In this document: positions 1-6,669 of the stretch, one piece after another
Numbering within the stretch: position 1 is the first letter of the stretch
Layout: every line of letters begins with the position of its first letter
Source: an uncultured Sutterella sp.
Lineage (GTDB): Bacteria; Pseudomonadota; Gammaproteobacteria; Burkholderiales; Burkholderiaceae_F
DNA: 9,509 bases
Assembly: GCA_934255515.1 (NCBI GenBank)
Contig: CAKQON010000070.1
Coordinates: 1-9,509 of the forward strand
Reading direction: 5' to 3'
Notes under the pieces: model-generated
The model's database searches: none
What the model saw: only the letters and a program-made list of their open reading frames with translations
Told to the model about the DNA's origin: nothing
Translations under genes and position numbers: made by a program

Positions 1-76
1 CATCAGCGGGAACCACCCGGAGTACGAGTTAATCGTATTCAGGAATCCTCGTCCTTCAGGGCGAGGAGGAAGTCAA
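1..76 (+). mobile_element. Right end of an IS200/IS605-type (tnpB) element
   Basis: Two consecutive hairpins are visible. The first has arms 21-28 and 34-41 around a 5-nt loop, with one G-T wobble. The second has arms 47-54 and 59-66 around TTCA, also with one wobble. They are followed by AGGAGGAAGTCAA. A GAATCC-hairpin-GGAGG-GTCAA layout is the familiar 3' end of IS200/IS605 elements, where TCAA (73-76) matches the right cleavage tetranucleotide known from IS608. In tnpB elements this same stretch forms the 3' scaffold of the guide (omega/re) RNA. One frame from base 3 reads SAGTTRSTS and stops at 30-32; it could be the tail of TnpB, but nine residues cannot prove it. The element body would lie left of the window. 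The motif match is from memory of the family; no left end is available to confirm it. Confidence 0.6.
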
Positions 77-95
77 GCGAGGAAAGAGGCTTCCG

Positions 96-1469
96 TTACA
101 TGTAGCGGATGAGCGAAATAATGAGGACCGCAACAAAGCCCGAGAGAAGCGGCACGGCGGTGCGCTTCACGACCATGAGGGGATTGACCTTGACGACCGC
201 CGAAACAATGATCACCACGGCCGAAACGGGCGAGACCGCGCGGATGAGGTTCGAGGTGTGCTGCATCGGGAGCGCCACCATCAGGGGGTCGATGCCGGCC
301 TTCTCCGCGAGCTGCGGGATGAGTTCGATGAAGCTGTAGAAGACCGCGTTCCCGGAGCCGCTGATGAAGGTGATGAGCGCCGTGATGCCCGAGAAGGCGA
401 GCATGAGGCCCGCGCCCGCGTTTTCAACGCCCGAGACCGAGGACGAAATCATGCTGATGAGGCCCATCGCGGAGAGGCCCGCCACCATGGTCGAGGCGGC
501 GACGATCAGCACGACGACCTTCGAGAAGCCGTCGCCCATGCCGCGGAAGAAGAGGTTCACGTCCTTCATCGAGCCCTTCATGTTCTTCTTGCGCGCGAGT
601 TCGGCAATGAAGGCGCAGAGGAAGGAGAAGAGCGTGATTTCAACGAGGCCGATCCTGACCGACTTGAAGAAGGCCCAGAAGAAGATCGTGAGAATGAGGG
701 GCAGAACCGGGAAGATCGCATACCAGACAGGAGCGTCGGTTTCATCCTCCTCGAGCTTCGATTCGTCGATGGAGCCCGCGAGGCCCTTACCGGATTCGAG
801 GTCCATCTTGTCCTCCCAGCGCTGCCAGAAGTAGTGCACGATGCCCATGATGATGATCGCGGGGATCGAGATCGGCGCATGGTGGTAGAAGACGTAGTCG
901 ACCACGTGTTCGAAGCCGAGGACGCGCGCCGCAACCACGTTGTCGCCGCCCAGGGGCGTCGGCACGATCGTTGCCGTCGTGGCGATGACGCCCGCGGCCG
1001 TGAGAGGCGACATCTTCGCGGCCTTCAGAACCGGGTAGAGCGTTGCCATCAGGATCACGGCAAGCGACGCCGCGCTCGGGATGATGATCGAGAGGAGCGT
1101 GCCGAGATAGAAGACGAGCGGTACGAGCACGTAGGGCGAGTGGACGTGCGCGAGCGGCCGGCTCATCACCCTGATCACCATGGCATTGGCGCCGATGTGC
1201 GACATGTAGGCGGCAAAGCCGAAGAGCGTGAGGATGATGAGGCCCGCGTTCGAATACTGACGAACGAAGAGATCCCTGATCGCCTTGAAGGGATCAATCC
1301 AGGAAAGGCCCGAGGACGCCTTGGCGGCGAGCACGTCGTGCCCGAGCAGGAGCGCGGCGTACATGAGGATCAGCCCGGCGGCGAAAAGCACGACTTTTGC
1401 GTCGTAGTTCTTGGCAATGGCCCAGCCCGCAAGGACGAGCACGACGATGGATATCAGTGCAGCAAGCAT
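96..1469 (-). CDS. dcuC: DcuC-family anaerobic C4-dicarboxylate transporter
   Basis: An inner-membrane carrier of 457 residues, close to the roughly 460 of E. coli DcuC. That family moves succinate, fumarate and malate, mainly exporting succinate during fumarate respiration or fermentation. The protein is mostly hydrophobic segments with one acidic cytoplasmic-looking loop (about 222-246). Family hallmarks are GSGNAVFYSF-IELIPQL near 371-387 and SNLIRAVSPVSAVV near 406-419, followed by a VVKRTAVP stretch before the last membrane helix. The N terminus (MLAALIS...NYDAKVVLFAAGL...GHDVLA) lines up with DcuC from residue 1, which supports the ATG at 1467-1469. The upstream bases are pyrimidine-rich on the coding strand and give no clear Shine-Dalgarno, which is odd for this window. 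The gene stands alone, divergent from the deaminase gene. Its stop is about 20 bp from an IS605-type end. The exact substrate (dicarboxylate versus another acid) is inferred from the family. Confidence 0.88.
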   Translation of the reverse strand: MLAALISIVVLVLAGWAIAKNYDAKVVLFAAGLILMYAALLLGHDVLAAKASSGLSWIDPFKAIRDLFVRQYSNAGLIILTLFGFAAYMSHIGANAMVIRVMSRPLAHVHSPYVLVPLVFYLGTLLSIIIPSAASLAVILMATLYPVLKAAKMSPLTAAGVIATTATIVPTPLGGDNVVAARVLGFEHVVDYVFYHHAPISIPAIIIMGIVHYFWQRWEDKMDLESGKGLAGSIDESKLEEDETDAPVWYAIFPVLPLILTIFFWAFFKSVRIGLVEITLFSFLCAFIAELARKKNMKGSMKDVNLFFRGMGDGFSKVVVLIVAASTMVAGLSAMGLISMISSSVSGVENAGAGLMLAFSGITALITFISGSGNAVFYSFIELIPQLAEKAGIDPLMVALPMQHTSNLIRAVSPVSAVVIIVSAVVKVNPLMVVKRTAVPLLSGFVAVLIISLIRYM

Positions 1470-1511
1470 TTGGGGAGAGAAATCGTGAGGGGAAAAACGG
1501 GAAGCCGGGAA

Positions 1512-1517
1512 AATATA
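1512..1517 (-). promoter_or_regulatory. Possible -10 box for dcuC
   Basis: On the minus strand this reads TATATT, in an AT-rich island within GC-rich flanks, about 43 bp upstream of the dcuC start codon. The hexamer 17 bp further upstream (CTGCAG at 1540-1535) is a poor -35, so an activator or another sigma factor could be needed. Only the -10 resemblance is visible. Confidence 0.3.
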
Positions 1518-1647
1518 CCGCTACCCGATGCGCTCTGCAGGAAAAGTGCGCTAATCTCTCCGTTTTCCCGGGCTCCGGAGGCATCCCCGATGCGGGCCCG
1601 GCTCAAAAGCTTTCCCCACCGCATTCAAAAGAAGTCCCGAGGCACTC

Positions 1648-2748
1648 ATGCGCAGCACAAATCCCGGTTTTGTTCCTGACTCCCCCTTCAGCCGGAAGCT
1701 ACCGGCGGAGTGGATGAATTTCTTCTCCGAATTTCCGAAAGCGGAGCTCCACTGCCATCTTCTCGGCACGACGAGCCGCGAAACCTTCATCGACCTCGTG
1801 CGCGATTCCTGCGCCCCGGTTTCCATGGAGGAAATCGAAAGCTTCTACACCCGCGGCGAAAAGCCCGTGGGGGTGCTCCGCATCTTCCGCGCGCTCGAAG
1901 CCCACATTCTGAAGAAGCCCGAATACCTGAAGCGCATTACGGTCGAGCACATGGCCTCCGTTTCAAAGCAGGGCGTGCGCTACATCGAATTCTTCTGGAA
2001 CTGGACGGGCCTCAAGCACTTTATGACCTTTGAAGCCGCTCAGCGCGCCATCTGCGAGGGGCTCCGCGAAGGCGAAGCCCGTTACGGCGTGATCGGGCGC
2101 CTCGTGCCATCGATCGACCGCGAGGCGACGCCTGAGGATGCCGTCGAGCTCGTTAGCGAAATGATCGCGCACCGCGAGCCTGAATCGATCGGTCTCGGGA
2201 TCGACTACCGCGAAACCAACCACGAGCCCGAGAACTTCTGGAAGGCCTACTTCATGGCGCGCGATGCGGGATTCCACATCACGGCGCACGCGGGAGAATT
2301 CGGCGAACACTGGCGAAACGTCGAAACGGCAATGGACCTCCTCAAATGCGAACGGATCGATCACGGCTACACGATCATCGACAACCCCGAGCTCGCCGCG
2401 CACGCGAAGGCGCTCGGCATGCCTTTCGCCGTGGTGCCTACCAATTCCTACTACCTCAGAACCTTCACGGACGGGGAGTGGGCTAAAAAGCACCCGATCC
2501 GCCGCATGCACGAAATGGGTCTCAGGCTCTTCCCCAACAGCGACGACCCGACCATGCATCACATCCGGATCAGCGAATCCTGGTACCTGATGTTCAATTT
2601 CCTCGGGTTTTCGCTCGCCGATCTCCGCGCCATGGTGGAGAACTCCATCGATGCCGCCTGGGTGACTGAGCAACAGAAGGCTCAGTGGAGGAAGACGTGG
2701 CTCGCCGAGTTTGACCGTCTCGCGGCAGCGCTCCCGCCGCTCGACTAA
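1648..2748 (+). CDS. Adenosine deaminase family protein, divergent purine-site residues
   Basis: A 366-residue amidohydrolase of the adenosine/AMP deaminase family. It would hydrolytically deaminate an amino-purine or related base, using one zinc, in the cytoplasm. The catalytic set is complete: zinc ligands H35 and H37 (ELHCH), H214 and E217 in HITAHAGEFGE, H239 in ERIDHGY, and D299/D300 in NSDDP. These match H15/H17, H214/E217, H238 and D295/D296 of classical ADA. Two substrate-side motifs differ. The HLDG/HLEG after the first zinc pair is HLLG, and the CPxSN block is VPTNS (263-267). Adenosine may therefore not be the true substrate. The start at 1648 has CGAGG 5 nt upstream. M23 at 1714 would give a classical N-terminal length, but its GGAG is only 3 nt away. 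The gene is monocistronic and ends at a strong terminator. The family call is firm; the substrate is open. Confidence 0.88.
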   Translation: MRSTNPGFVPDSPFSRKLPAEWMNFFSEFPKAELHCHLLGTTSRETFIDLVRDSCAPVSMEEIESFYTRGEKPVGVLRIFRALEAHILKKPEYLKRITVEHMASVSKQGVRYIEFFWNWTGLKHFMTFEAAQRAICEGLREGEARYGVIGRLVPSIDREATPEDAVELVSEMIAHREPESIGLGIDYRETNHEPENFWKAYFMARDAGFHITAHAGEFGEHWRNVETAMDLLKCERIDHGYTIIDNPELAAHAKALGMPFAVVPTNSYYLRTFTDGEWAKKHPIRRMHEMGLRLFPNSDDPTMHHIRISESWYLMFNFLGFSLADLRAMVENSIDAAWVTEQQKAQWRKTWLAEFDRLAAALPPLD

Positions 2749-2775
2749 ATTGAACTGAAGCGACGTTGAAGCAAC

Positions 2776-2815
2776 AAAAGCCCCGGAAGGGTCCGATCGG
2801 TCTCCCGGGGCTTTT
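2776..2815. terminator. Bidirectional intrinsic terminator between convergent genes
   Basis: A perfect 11-bp stem, AAAAGCCCCGG (2776-2786) with CCGGGGCTTTT (2805-2815), has an A tract on the left and a T run on the right. It should therefore work on both strands. It lies 27 bp past the deaminase stop (plus) and 13 bp past the aldolase-family stop (minus). The loop contains a small CCGATCGG palindrome. Confidence 0.9.
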
Positions 2816-2828
2816 TCGCGCTCAGGAA

Positions 2829-4052
2829 TCAATCCCAGCCGCGGACGTGCTCGAGCACGTCGATGATGATCCCGTTCTTCACGAGAAGAAGGTATTTGTA
2901 GGGCGCCGCCGTCGGGCAGGCGTGATTGGGGAGGATCCGCAGCCGTGTGCCGAGCGGGAAGTCGTCGAGCTTGAGCGCGGAATCCGGCGGGAGCGTGAGA
3001 ATGCCGTGCTCCTGATTCGTGCCGGTGAGGATGATGCGGCTGCCGTCAAGCGGCACCCCGAGCGCGTCGCAGACGAGTCCGTAGCCGAAGTCGCGCTTCT
3101 GGCGCGCGGTGCCTCGGTCGCGCGACATGGCGAGGAACCCCGAATCAAGGATCAGCTGGTTCTTCTTTGTCTGCCTCCCGATGACGGTTGCGAGAACTGA
3201 ACCCGCGATGTCTTCTGACTCGCAGACGCCGAGGTTCGTCATGAAGAGGTCGAATAGGGCGCAGACGCCCGCGCGGATTTCCGTGACGCCCGCTTCGCTC
3301 TTTGAATGCATGAGCGTGGGGCTTGAACCCACGGAAACGATCGGGACCTCAAATCCGGCCGCCCTGAGGCGCCCGGCCGCCTTCACGATCCCTGAGCGTT
3401 CGCCTTCCGCGGCGGCGACGATTGCTTCAATCGTTTTGCATTCATAGCTGTCGCCCGCGTGGGTGAGAACGCCCGCAAGCTTCGCGCCTCCCTGAAGCGC
3501 TTTTGCGGCTTCCAGAAGCTCGCCGCACTCGGGAGGAAGCCCCGAGCGGTGGCCGTCCACATCGACTTCCAGAAGCACCGGAATTTCCGTCTGATGCTCC
3601 CGGCAGAAGTCTGAAACGGCTTTCGCAGCTTCCGCGCTGTCGAGGATGATCTTCAGATCAACACCCAACGACCGGATCCTTGCAACTTCCGCGAGCTTCT
3701 GCGGCGCAATGCCGACGGCGTAGATCAGGTCCCGGACGCCGTTCGCGGCAAAGTAGCGCGCTTCCGAAAGCGTGGAAACGGTGGCGGGGCCTTCGGGCGA
3801 CGTCATCTGCCGCCGGGCAATCACGATCGACTTGTGGGTTTTGAGGTGCGGGCGGAAGGCGACGCCGAGCTCCCTGGCGCGGGCTCTCGCGCGTTCAAGG
3901 TTCTTTTCGAGCTTTACGTCCTCAATCAGAAATGAGGGCGTCGGGACGCGCGGGTCATTGACGGAGAGGCCGATCAGGGACTGAGCCGGATCGGGCGCGA
4001 ATGTGCCGATGGCTTCGGGCGAAACGATGGGAAGAGCGTCGCTTTGGATCAT
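2829..4052 (-). CDS. D-threonine aldolase / D-serine dehydratase family PLP enzyme
   Basis: A 407-residue fold-type III (alanine racemase N-terminal barrel) PLP enzyme of the DSD1/D-TA group. Members cleave D-threonine-like beta-hydroxy amino acids to glycine plus aldehyde, or dehydrate D-serine or D-threo-3-hydroxyaspartate with release of ammonia. The PLP lysine is K71 in RPHLKTHKS. The C-terminal metal site of this group is present as NHACP, with H377 and C379. The barrel runs from about residue 35 to 280 (TPSFLIEDVKLEKN onward), with the small C-terminal beta domain after it. The HxC metal pair argues against a plain alanine racemase. On the coding strand AGGAG sits 10 nt before the ATG (4063-4067 on the plus strand). 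The gene is divergent from the regulator-ridA-lyase operon and convergent with the deaminase gene. Aldolase versus dehydratase cannot be settled from sequence. Confidence 0.85.
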   Translation of the reverse strand: MIQSDALPIVSPEAIGTFAPDPAQSLIGLSVNDPRVPTPSFLIEDVKLEKNLERARARARELGVAFRPHLKTHKSIVIARRQMTSPEGPATVSTLSEARYFAANGVRDLIYAVGIAPQKLAEVARIRSLGVDLKIILDSAEAAKAVSDFCREHQTEIPVLLEVDVDGHRSGLPPECGELLEAAKALQGGAKLAGVLTHAGDSYECKTIEAIVAAAEGERSGIVKAAGRLRAAGFEVPIVSVGSSPTLMHSKSEAGVTEIRAGVCALFDLFMTNLGVCESEDIAGSVLATVIGRQTKKNQLILDSGFLAMSRDRGTARQKRDFGYGLVCDALGVPLDGSRIILTGTNQEHGILTLPPDSALKLDDFPLGTRLRILPNHACPTAAPYKYLLLVKNGIIIDVLEHVRGWD

Positions 4053-4109
4053 TGCGGAAGACTCCTGTTGAGTTGTATAAAAAATTCTATCACCAGGCAG
4101 GTTTCTGCG

Positions 4110-4131
4110 AGGATGAATGTGTTGTCATCCT
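4110..4131. promoter_or_regulatory. Palindromic operator candidate in the divergent promoter region
   Basis: A perfect 7-bp inverted repeat, AGGATGA (4110-4116) and TCATCCT (4125-4131), is spaced by 8 bp. That places the half-site centres 15 bp apart. It lies between two divergently transcribed units, one of which begins with a DNA-binding regulator gene, so an autoregulatory operator is the natural reading. No binding data exist here; the role is inferred. Confidence 0.45.
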
Positions 4132-4166
4132 GTTAACTTCTGAAATAACCGTTGAATTTTATAGAG

Positions 4167-4195
4167 TTGCAATCCATAAAAAATTATGGAATACT
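4167..4195 (+). promoter_or_regulatory. Possible promoter with embedded palindrome before the regulator gene
   Basis: TTGCAA (4167-4172) and AATACT (4190-4195) form weak -35 and -10 boxes with exact 17-bp spacing. The spacer and first -10 base hold a 7+4+7 palindrome, TCCATAAAAAATTATGGA (4173-4190), an apt place for a repressor or activator. If real, transcription starts near 4202, downstream of the first ATG (4186), and the regulator would begin at a later ATG (4225 or 4240). The hexamers match consensus only partly. Confidence 0.3.
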
Positions 4196-5016
4196 GCTCG
4201 CTGTTCTTTTCAGCCCTCTTCGGGATGCACGCAGCGGATATGCCTCAGAACGACACCTCTTCATTTGCGACGCCGGTTCCGGCCTCGCTCGCCCCCTGGC
4301 GGATGACTGCCGAGCTGGTGGCGCATGTGGGCGGCACGCAGACGGAGGTCGTGCTCCACGATCTTTCAGACCCCCTTCATTCCGTGGTCTACGTCGTGAA
4401 CGGCCATGTCACGAATCGAAAGATCGGGCAGGGCGTGAGGCACCTCGTCGAGGAGATGCTCCTTCGGGGCGAACACCCTGAAAAAGGCGACCTGCTTCCG
4501 GTCTGGTGGTTCCGGCATAAGGACAAAGACGGAGTTGAGAAGCTGATCCGTTCGGTCACGATGCTGATCCGTGGGGCCGACGGGAAGCTCGCAGGCGCCC
4601 TCTGCGTCAATCAGGACGTGACGGCCGACGTAGCGGAGCTCGAACGCCTCGACTGGCTTCTTCCTCCGGAAATGAAGGCTCAGTTCGGGGAATCCTCCCT
4701 GTCCGCAGGCCCGGCGAAGAAGAGTGCCCGCGAAGAGGGCCTCGCCGCAGGTGAGAGCGTTGCCGACGCTGTATTTGATCTCATCGACCGCATGGTGGAT
4801 GAGGCGAAGGCGCAGGCAGCGCCGTCCGATTCGCCGCCTTCGCGCCCGGTGAGAAAGGCTTCGTGGACGCGTGAGGACCGGGTGAAGCTTCTTGCCTTCA
4901 TGGAGAGCCGCGGCATCTTCCTCATGAAGGGAGCGCTTGAGCACGCCGCCGACCGGCTCGGCGTCTCAAAGGTAACGATTTACAGCGATCTCGACCAGAT
5001 CAGACGTCTCGCATAA
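4186..5016 (+). CDS. YheO/DauR-type PAS and HTH transcriptional regulator
   Basis: A cytoplasmic regulator of 276 residues from this start. Residues about 41-150 form the YheO-like PAS domain, with TEVVLHDL, NGHVTNRKIGQ and GALCVNQDV blocks that align with E. coli YheO. After a variable linker, residues about 224-276 form the DNA-binding helix-turn-helix (RGIFLMKGALEHAADRLGVSKVTIYSDLDQIR), typical of this family. DauR, a member, controls D-arginine catabolism, so a role in controlling amino-acid use fits the neighbours. The start is uncertain: the ATG at 4186 lies in a palindrome and has no Shine-Dalgarno, while ATGs at 4225 and 4240 keep both domains intact. The first 13-18 residues (MEYCSLFFSALFG) do not resemble the family. 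It is the first gene of an apparent operon, 32 bp before ridA, and divergent from the aldolase-family gene. Confidence 0.85.
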   Translation: MEYCSLFFSALFGMHAADMPQNDTSSFATPVPASLAPWRMTAELVAHVGGTQTEVVLHDLSDPLHSVVYVVNGHVTNRKIGQGVRHLVEEMLLRGEHPEKGDLLPVWWFRHKDKDGVEKLIRSVTMLIRGADGKLAGALCVNQDVTADVAELERLDWLLPPEMKAQFGESSLSAGPAKKSAREEGLAAGESVADAVFDLIDRMVDEAKAQAAPSDSPPSRPVRKASWTREDRVKLLAFMESRGIFLMKGALEHAADRLGVSKVTIYSDLDQIRRLA

Positions 5017-5048
5017 TTCGGCAAAACACCATACTGGAGGGGAGAAGA

Positions 5049-5432
5049 ATGAAATTCATTGATCCAGGCTTCAAGGGAACCAATCCCGGCCACTACAGCG
5101 CTGCCGTCGTTTCGCACGGCATGCTTTATGTTTCCGGGCAGCTCTCCATCAACCCGGACACGCGCGAACCCTGCACGGGCGGCATCCGCGAGCACGCGGC
5201 GCTTGCGCTCGACAACCTCGACCGCATTCTGAAGGCCGCCGGCGCCCGCCGCGATCAGGTGGTTTTCTGCCGCGTCTACACGCCCTCGAACGAATACTGG
5301 GGCGCGATCAATGAGGTCTACCGCGACTTCTTCGGAGCACACAAACCCGGCCGCGTCGTTGTCTCGACGACGCCCCTTCATTTCGGATGCCTCGTTGAAA
5401 TTGAGGCGGTTGCTGAGCTCAATGAGGAGTAA
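5049..5432 (+). CDS. ridA: RidA family enamine/imine deaminase
   Basis: A 127-residue protein of the YjgF/YER057c/UK114 family, usual length. These trimeric cytoplasmic proteins hydrolyse reactive 2-aminoacrylate and related enamines/imines made by PLP enzymes, yielding the keto acid plus ammonia. The fold signature MLYVSGQLSINPDT (25-38) is clear. R102 in KPGRVVV corresponds to the catalytic arginine (R105 of E. coli RidA). E119 in VEIEAVA corresponds to the conserved glutamate near the C terminus. A strong GGAGGGGAG (5036-5044) precedes the ATG. It sits between the regulator and a PLP lyase, with 7 bp to the latter, so it is probably dedicated to clearing that lyase's intermediates. The subfamily (true RidA versus Rid1-7) is not resolved. 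Confidence 0.88.
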   Translation: MKFIDPGFKGTNPGHYSAAVVSHGMLYVSGQLSINPDTREPCTGGIREHAALALDNLDRILKAAGARRDQVVFCRVYTPSNEYWGAINEVYRDFFGAHKPGRVVVSTTPLHFGCLVEIEAVAELNEE

Positions 5433-5439
5433 TTCCAGA

Positions 5440-6537
5440 ATGCTCAACTACATCTGCACCTGCTGCGGCAGGAAAACCCCGGTGACGACCCGCGAGCCGA
5501 CATGTTCCTGCGGAGGACTTTTCGAACTCGACTTCACGCCTCCGAAGTGGGACGACGAGATAATCGACCGGAAGGAATGGAGCATCTTCCGCTACCGCGA
5601 ATTCATGGCGCTCGACGGCGACGCCTGGCGCGGGGTTTCGCTCGGCGAGGGCCTCACGCCCACCGTGGAGCTGAAGCCCGGCATGTTCGTGAAGGTCGAC
5701 TATGCCATGCCGACCTTGTCCTTCAAGGATCGCGGCGCCGCGGGTCTCGTCTCCCACATGAAGTCGATCGGCGTCGCTGAATGCGTTCAGGACTCGAGCG
5801 GCAATGCCGGGAATTCCGTCGCCGCCTACTGCGCCCGCGCCGGCATCAAGTGCGAGATCTACGTGCCTGAAGGGACGAGCCCCAAGAAGATCGCGATGAT
5901 TGAATCGCACGGCGCCAAAGTCCATGTGATTCCGGGCTCTCGCGACCACTGCGCCGACGTCTGCCGCGCCCGCGTGAAGGACGAGGGCGTCTATTACGCC
6001 AATCACGTTGTGAATCCCTTCTTCTATGAAGGCATGAAGGCCTACATCTACGAGGTCTACGAGCAGCTCGGACGCATTCCCGAACACGTGGTGCTCCCGG
6101 TCGGAAATGGCACGCTCTTCATCGGTGCGGTGAAGGCTCTTGAACACCTCCATGCCTCGGGCGCGATCAGGAAGTTCCCGAAGATTGTGGCGCTCCAGAG
6201 CGAATTCTGCGATCCGCTCTATCAGGCGAGGAAGGAAGGAAAGGATGATCCCGTCTCGGTCGACGTGAAGCCCACGATTGCAGAGGGCATCGCGATCGGG
6301 AAGCCCCTTCGCGGCCATGAAATCCTCGACATGATGAAGCGCCACGACATCACTGTTGCGACGGCGCCTGAGGACAAGATCCTCGCTGCGCGCGCTGCGC
6401 TGGCTCGCGAGGGCTACTACATCGAGCATACGACGGCCGCCAACTTCGCCGCCTGGGACCGCTACTGCGAGCTCTACGGAGCGGCGACCGACGTCCTCAT
6501 TACGCTCTGCGGAGCCGGTATCAAGTCGGATCACTGA
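5440..6537 (+). CDS. Threonine-synthase-like fold-type II PLP lyase
   Basis: A 365-residue enzyme of the threonine synthase / serine-threonine dehydratase superfamily. The N terminus is a small zinc-ribbon-like knuckle with C6, C9, C22 and C24 (ending CSCGG). The PLP lysine is K96 in LSFKDRG. The substrate/PLP loop SSGNAGNS covers 119-126, and the phosphate-binding VGNGT covers 211-215. The C terminus is CGAGIKSDH. Short threonine-synthase-like proteins with this ribbon also include beta-eliminating lyases such as diaminopropionate ammonia-lyase relatives. The pairing with ridA favours an eliminating, enamine-producing reaction over threonine biosynthesis. The start at 5440 has GAGGAG about 10 nt upstream, inside the ridA stop region, and begins right before the ribbon. 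Upstream in-frame ATGs lie within ridA and add unrelated residues. No homoserine or other threonine-pathway gene is nearby. Reaction and substrate remain unassigned. Confidence 0.82.
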   Translation: MLNYICTCCGRKTPVTTREPTCSCGGLFELDFTPPKWDDEIIDRKEWSIFRYREFMALDGDAWRGVSLGEGLTPTVELKPGMFVKVDYAMPTLSFKDRGAAGLVSHMKSIGVAECVQDSSGNAGNSVAAYCARAGIKCEIYVPEGTSPKKIAMIESHGAKVHVIPGSRDHCADVCRARVKDEGVYYANHVVNPFFYEGMKAYIYEVYEQLGRIPEHVVLPVGNGTLFIGAVKALEHLHASGAIRKFPKIVALQSEFCDPLYQARKEGKDDPVSVDVKPTIAEGIAIGKPLRGHEILDMMKRHDITVATAPEDKILAARAALAREGYYIEHTTAANFAAWDRYCELYGAATDVLITLCGAGIKSDH

Positions 6538-6632
6538 GTCCCTGAGTTCAGTTTGATCTGAGCATTTCGAAGCCCGGTGCTTCTCTGCCGTTTGGTAAGG
6601 ATCCCATCCGTACAAAAACGCACAAATATTTT

Positions 6633-6652
6633 GGGCGCTCGGTAGAGCGCCC
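6633..6652 (+). terminator. Hairpin terminator candidate after the lyase operon
   Basis: A perfect 8-bp stem, GGGCGCTC (6633-6640) and GAGCGCCC (6645-6652), closes a GGTA loop. It is followed by TTCCGCTTTT on the plus strand and preceded by an A/T-rich AAATATTTT. It lies about 95 bp after the lyase stop and 17 bp past the transposase stop, so it could serve both. The T tract is interrupted, so efficiency is uncertain. Confidence 0.5.
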
Positions 6653-6669
6653 TTCCGCTTTTAGGTGGA

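Noticed and set aside
1552..1557. TAATCT as a -10 box for the deaminase gene
   Set aside because: No acceptable -35 lies at a proper distance, and it is about 90 bp from the start codon, so I could not support it.
258..1679. Long plus-strand open frame opposite dcuC
   Set aside because: Its product is an Arg/Asp/His/Glu-rich string with no fold-like pattern, the usual shadow of a high-GC membrane-protein gene on the other strand.
1963..2832. Minus-strand open frame opposite the deaminase gene
   Set aside because: It is antisense to a gene with a complete catalytic motif set, it runs through the terminator, and its product has no recognisable motifs.
2829..4052. Calling the PLP enzyme an alanine racemase
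   Set aside because: The N-terminal barrel is shared, but the C-terminal HxC metal pair (H377/C379) and the RPHLKTHK motif belong to the D-threonine aldolase / D-serine dehydratase group.
6595..6598. GTAA as the IS66 terminal inverted repeat
   Set aside because: No partner ending in TTAC with inward similarity was found near 8915 or further right, so the match may be chance. It is mentioned only as a candidate in the element entry.
5419..6615. Minus-strand 398-residue open frame opposite the PLP lyase
   Set aside because: The plus strand encodes a clear fold-type II PLP enzyme. The antisense product is composition-driven and unlike any family I know.
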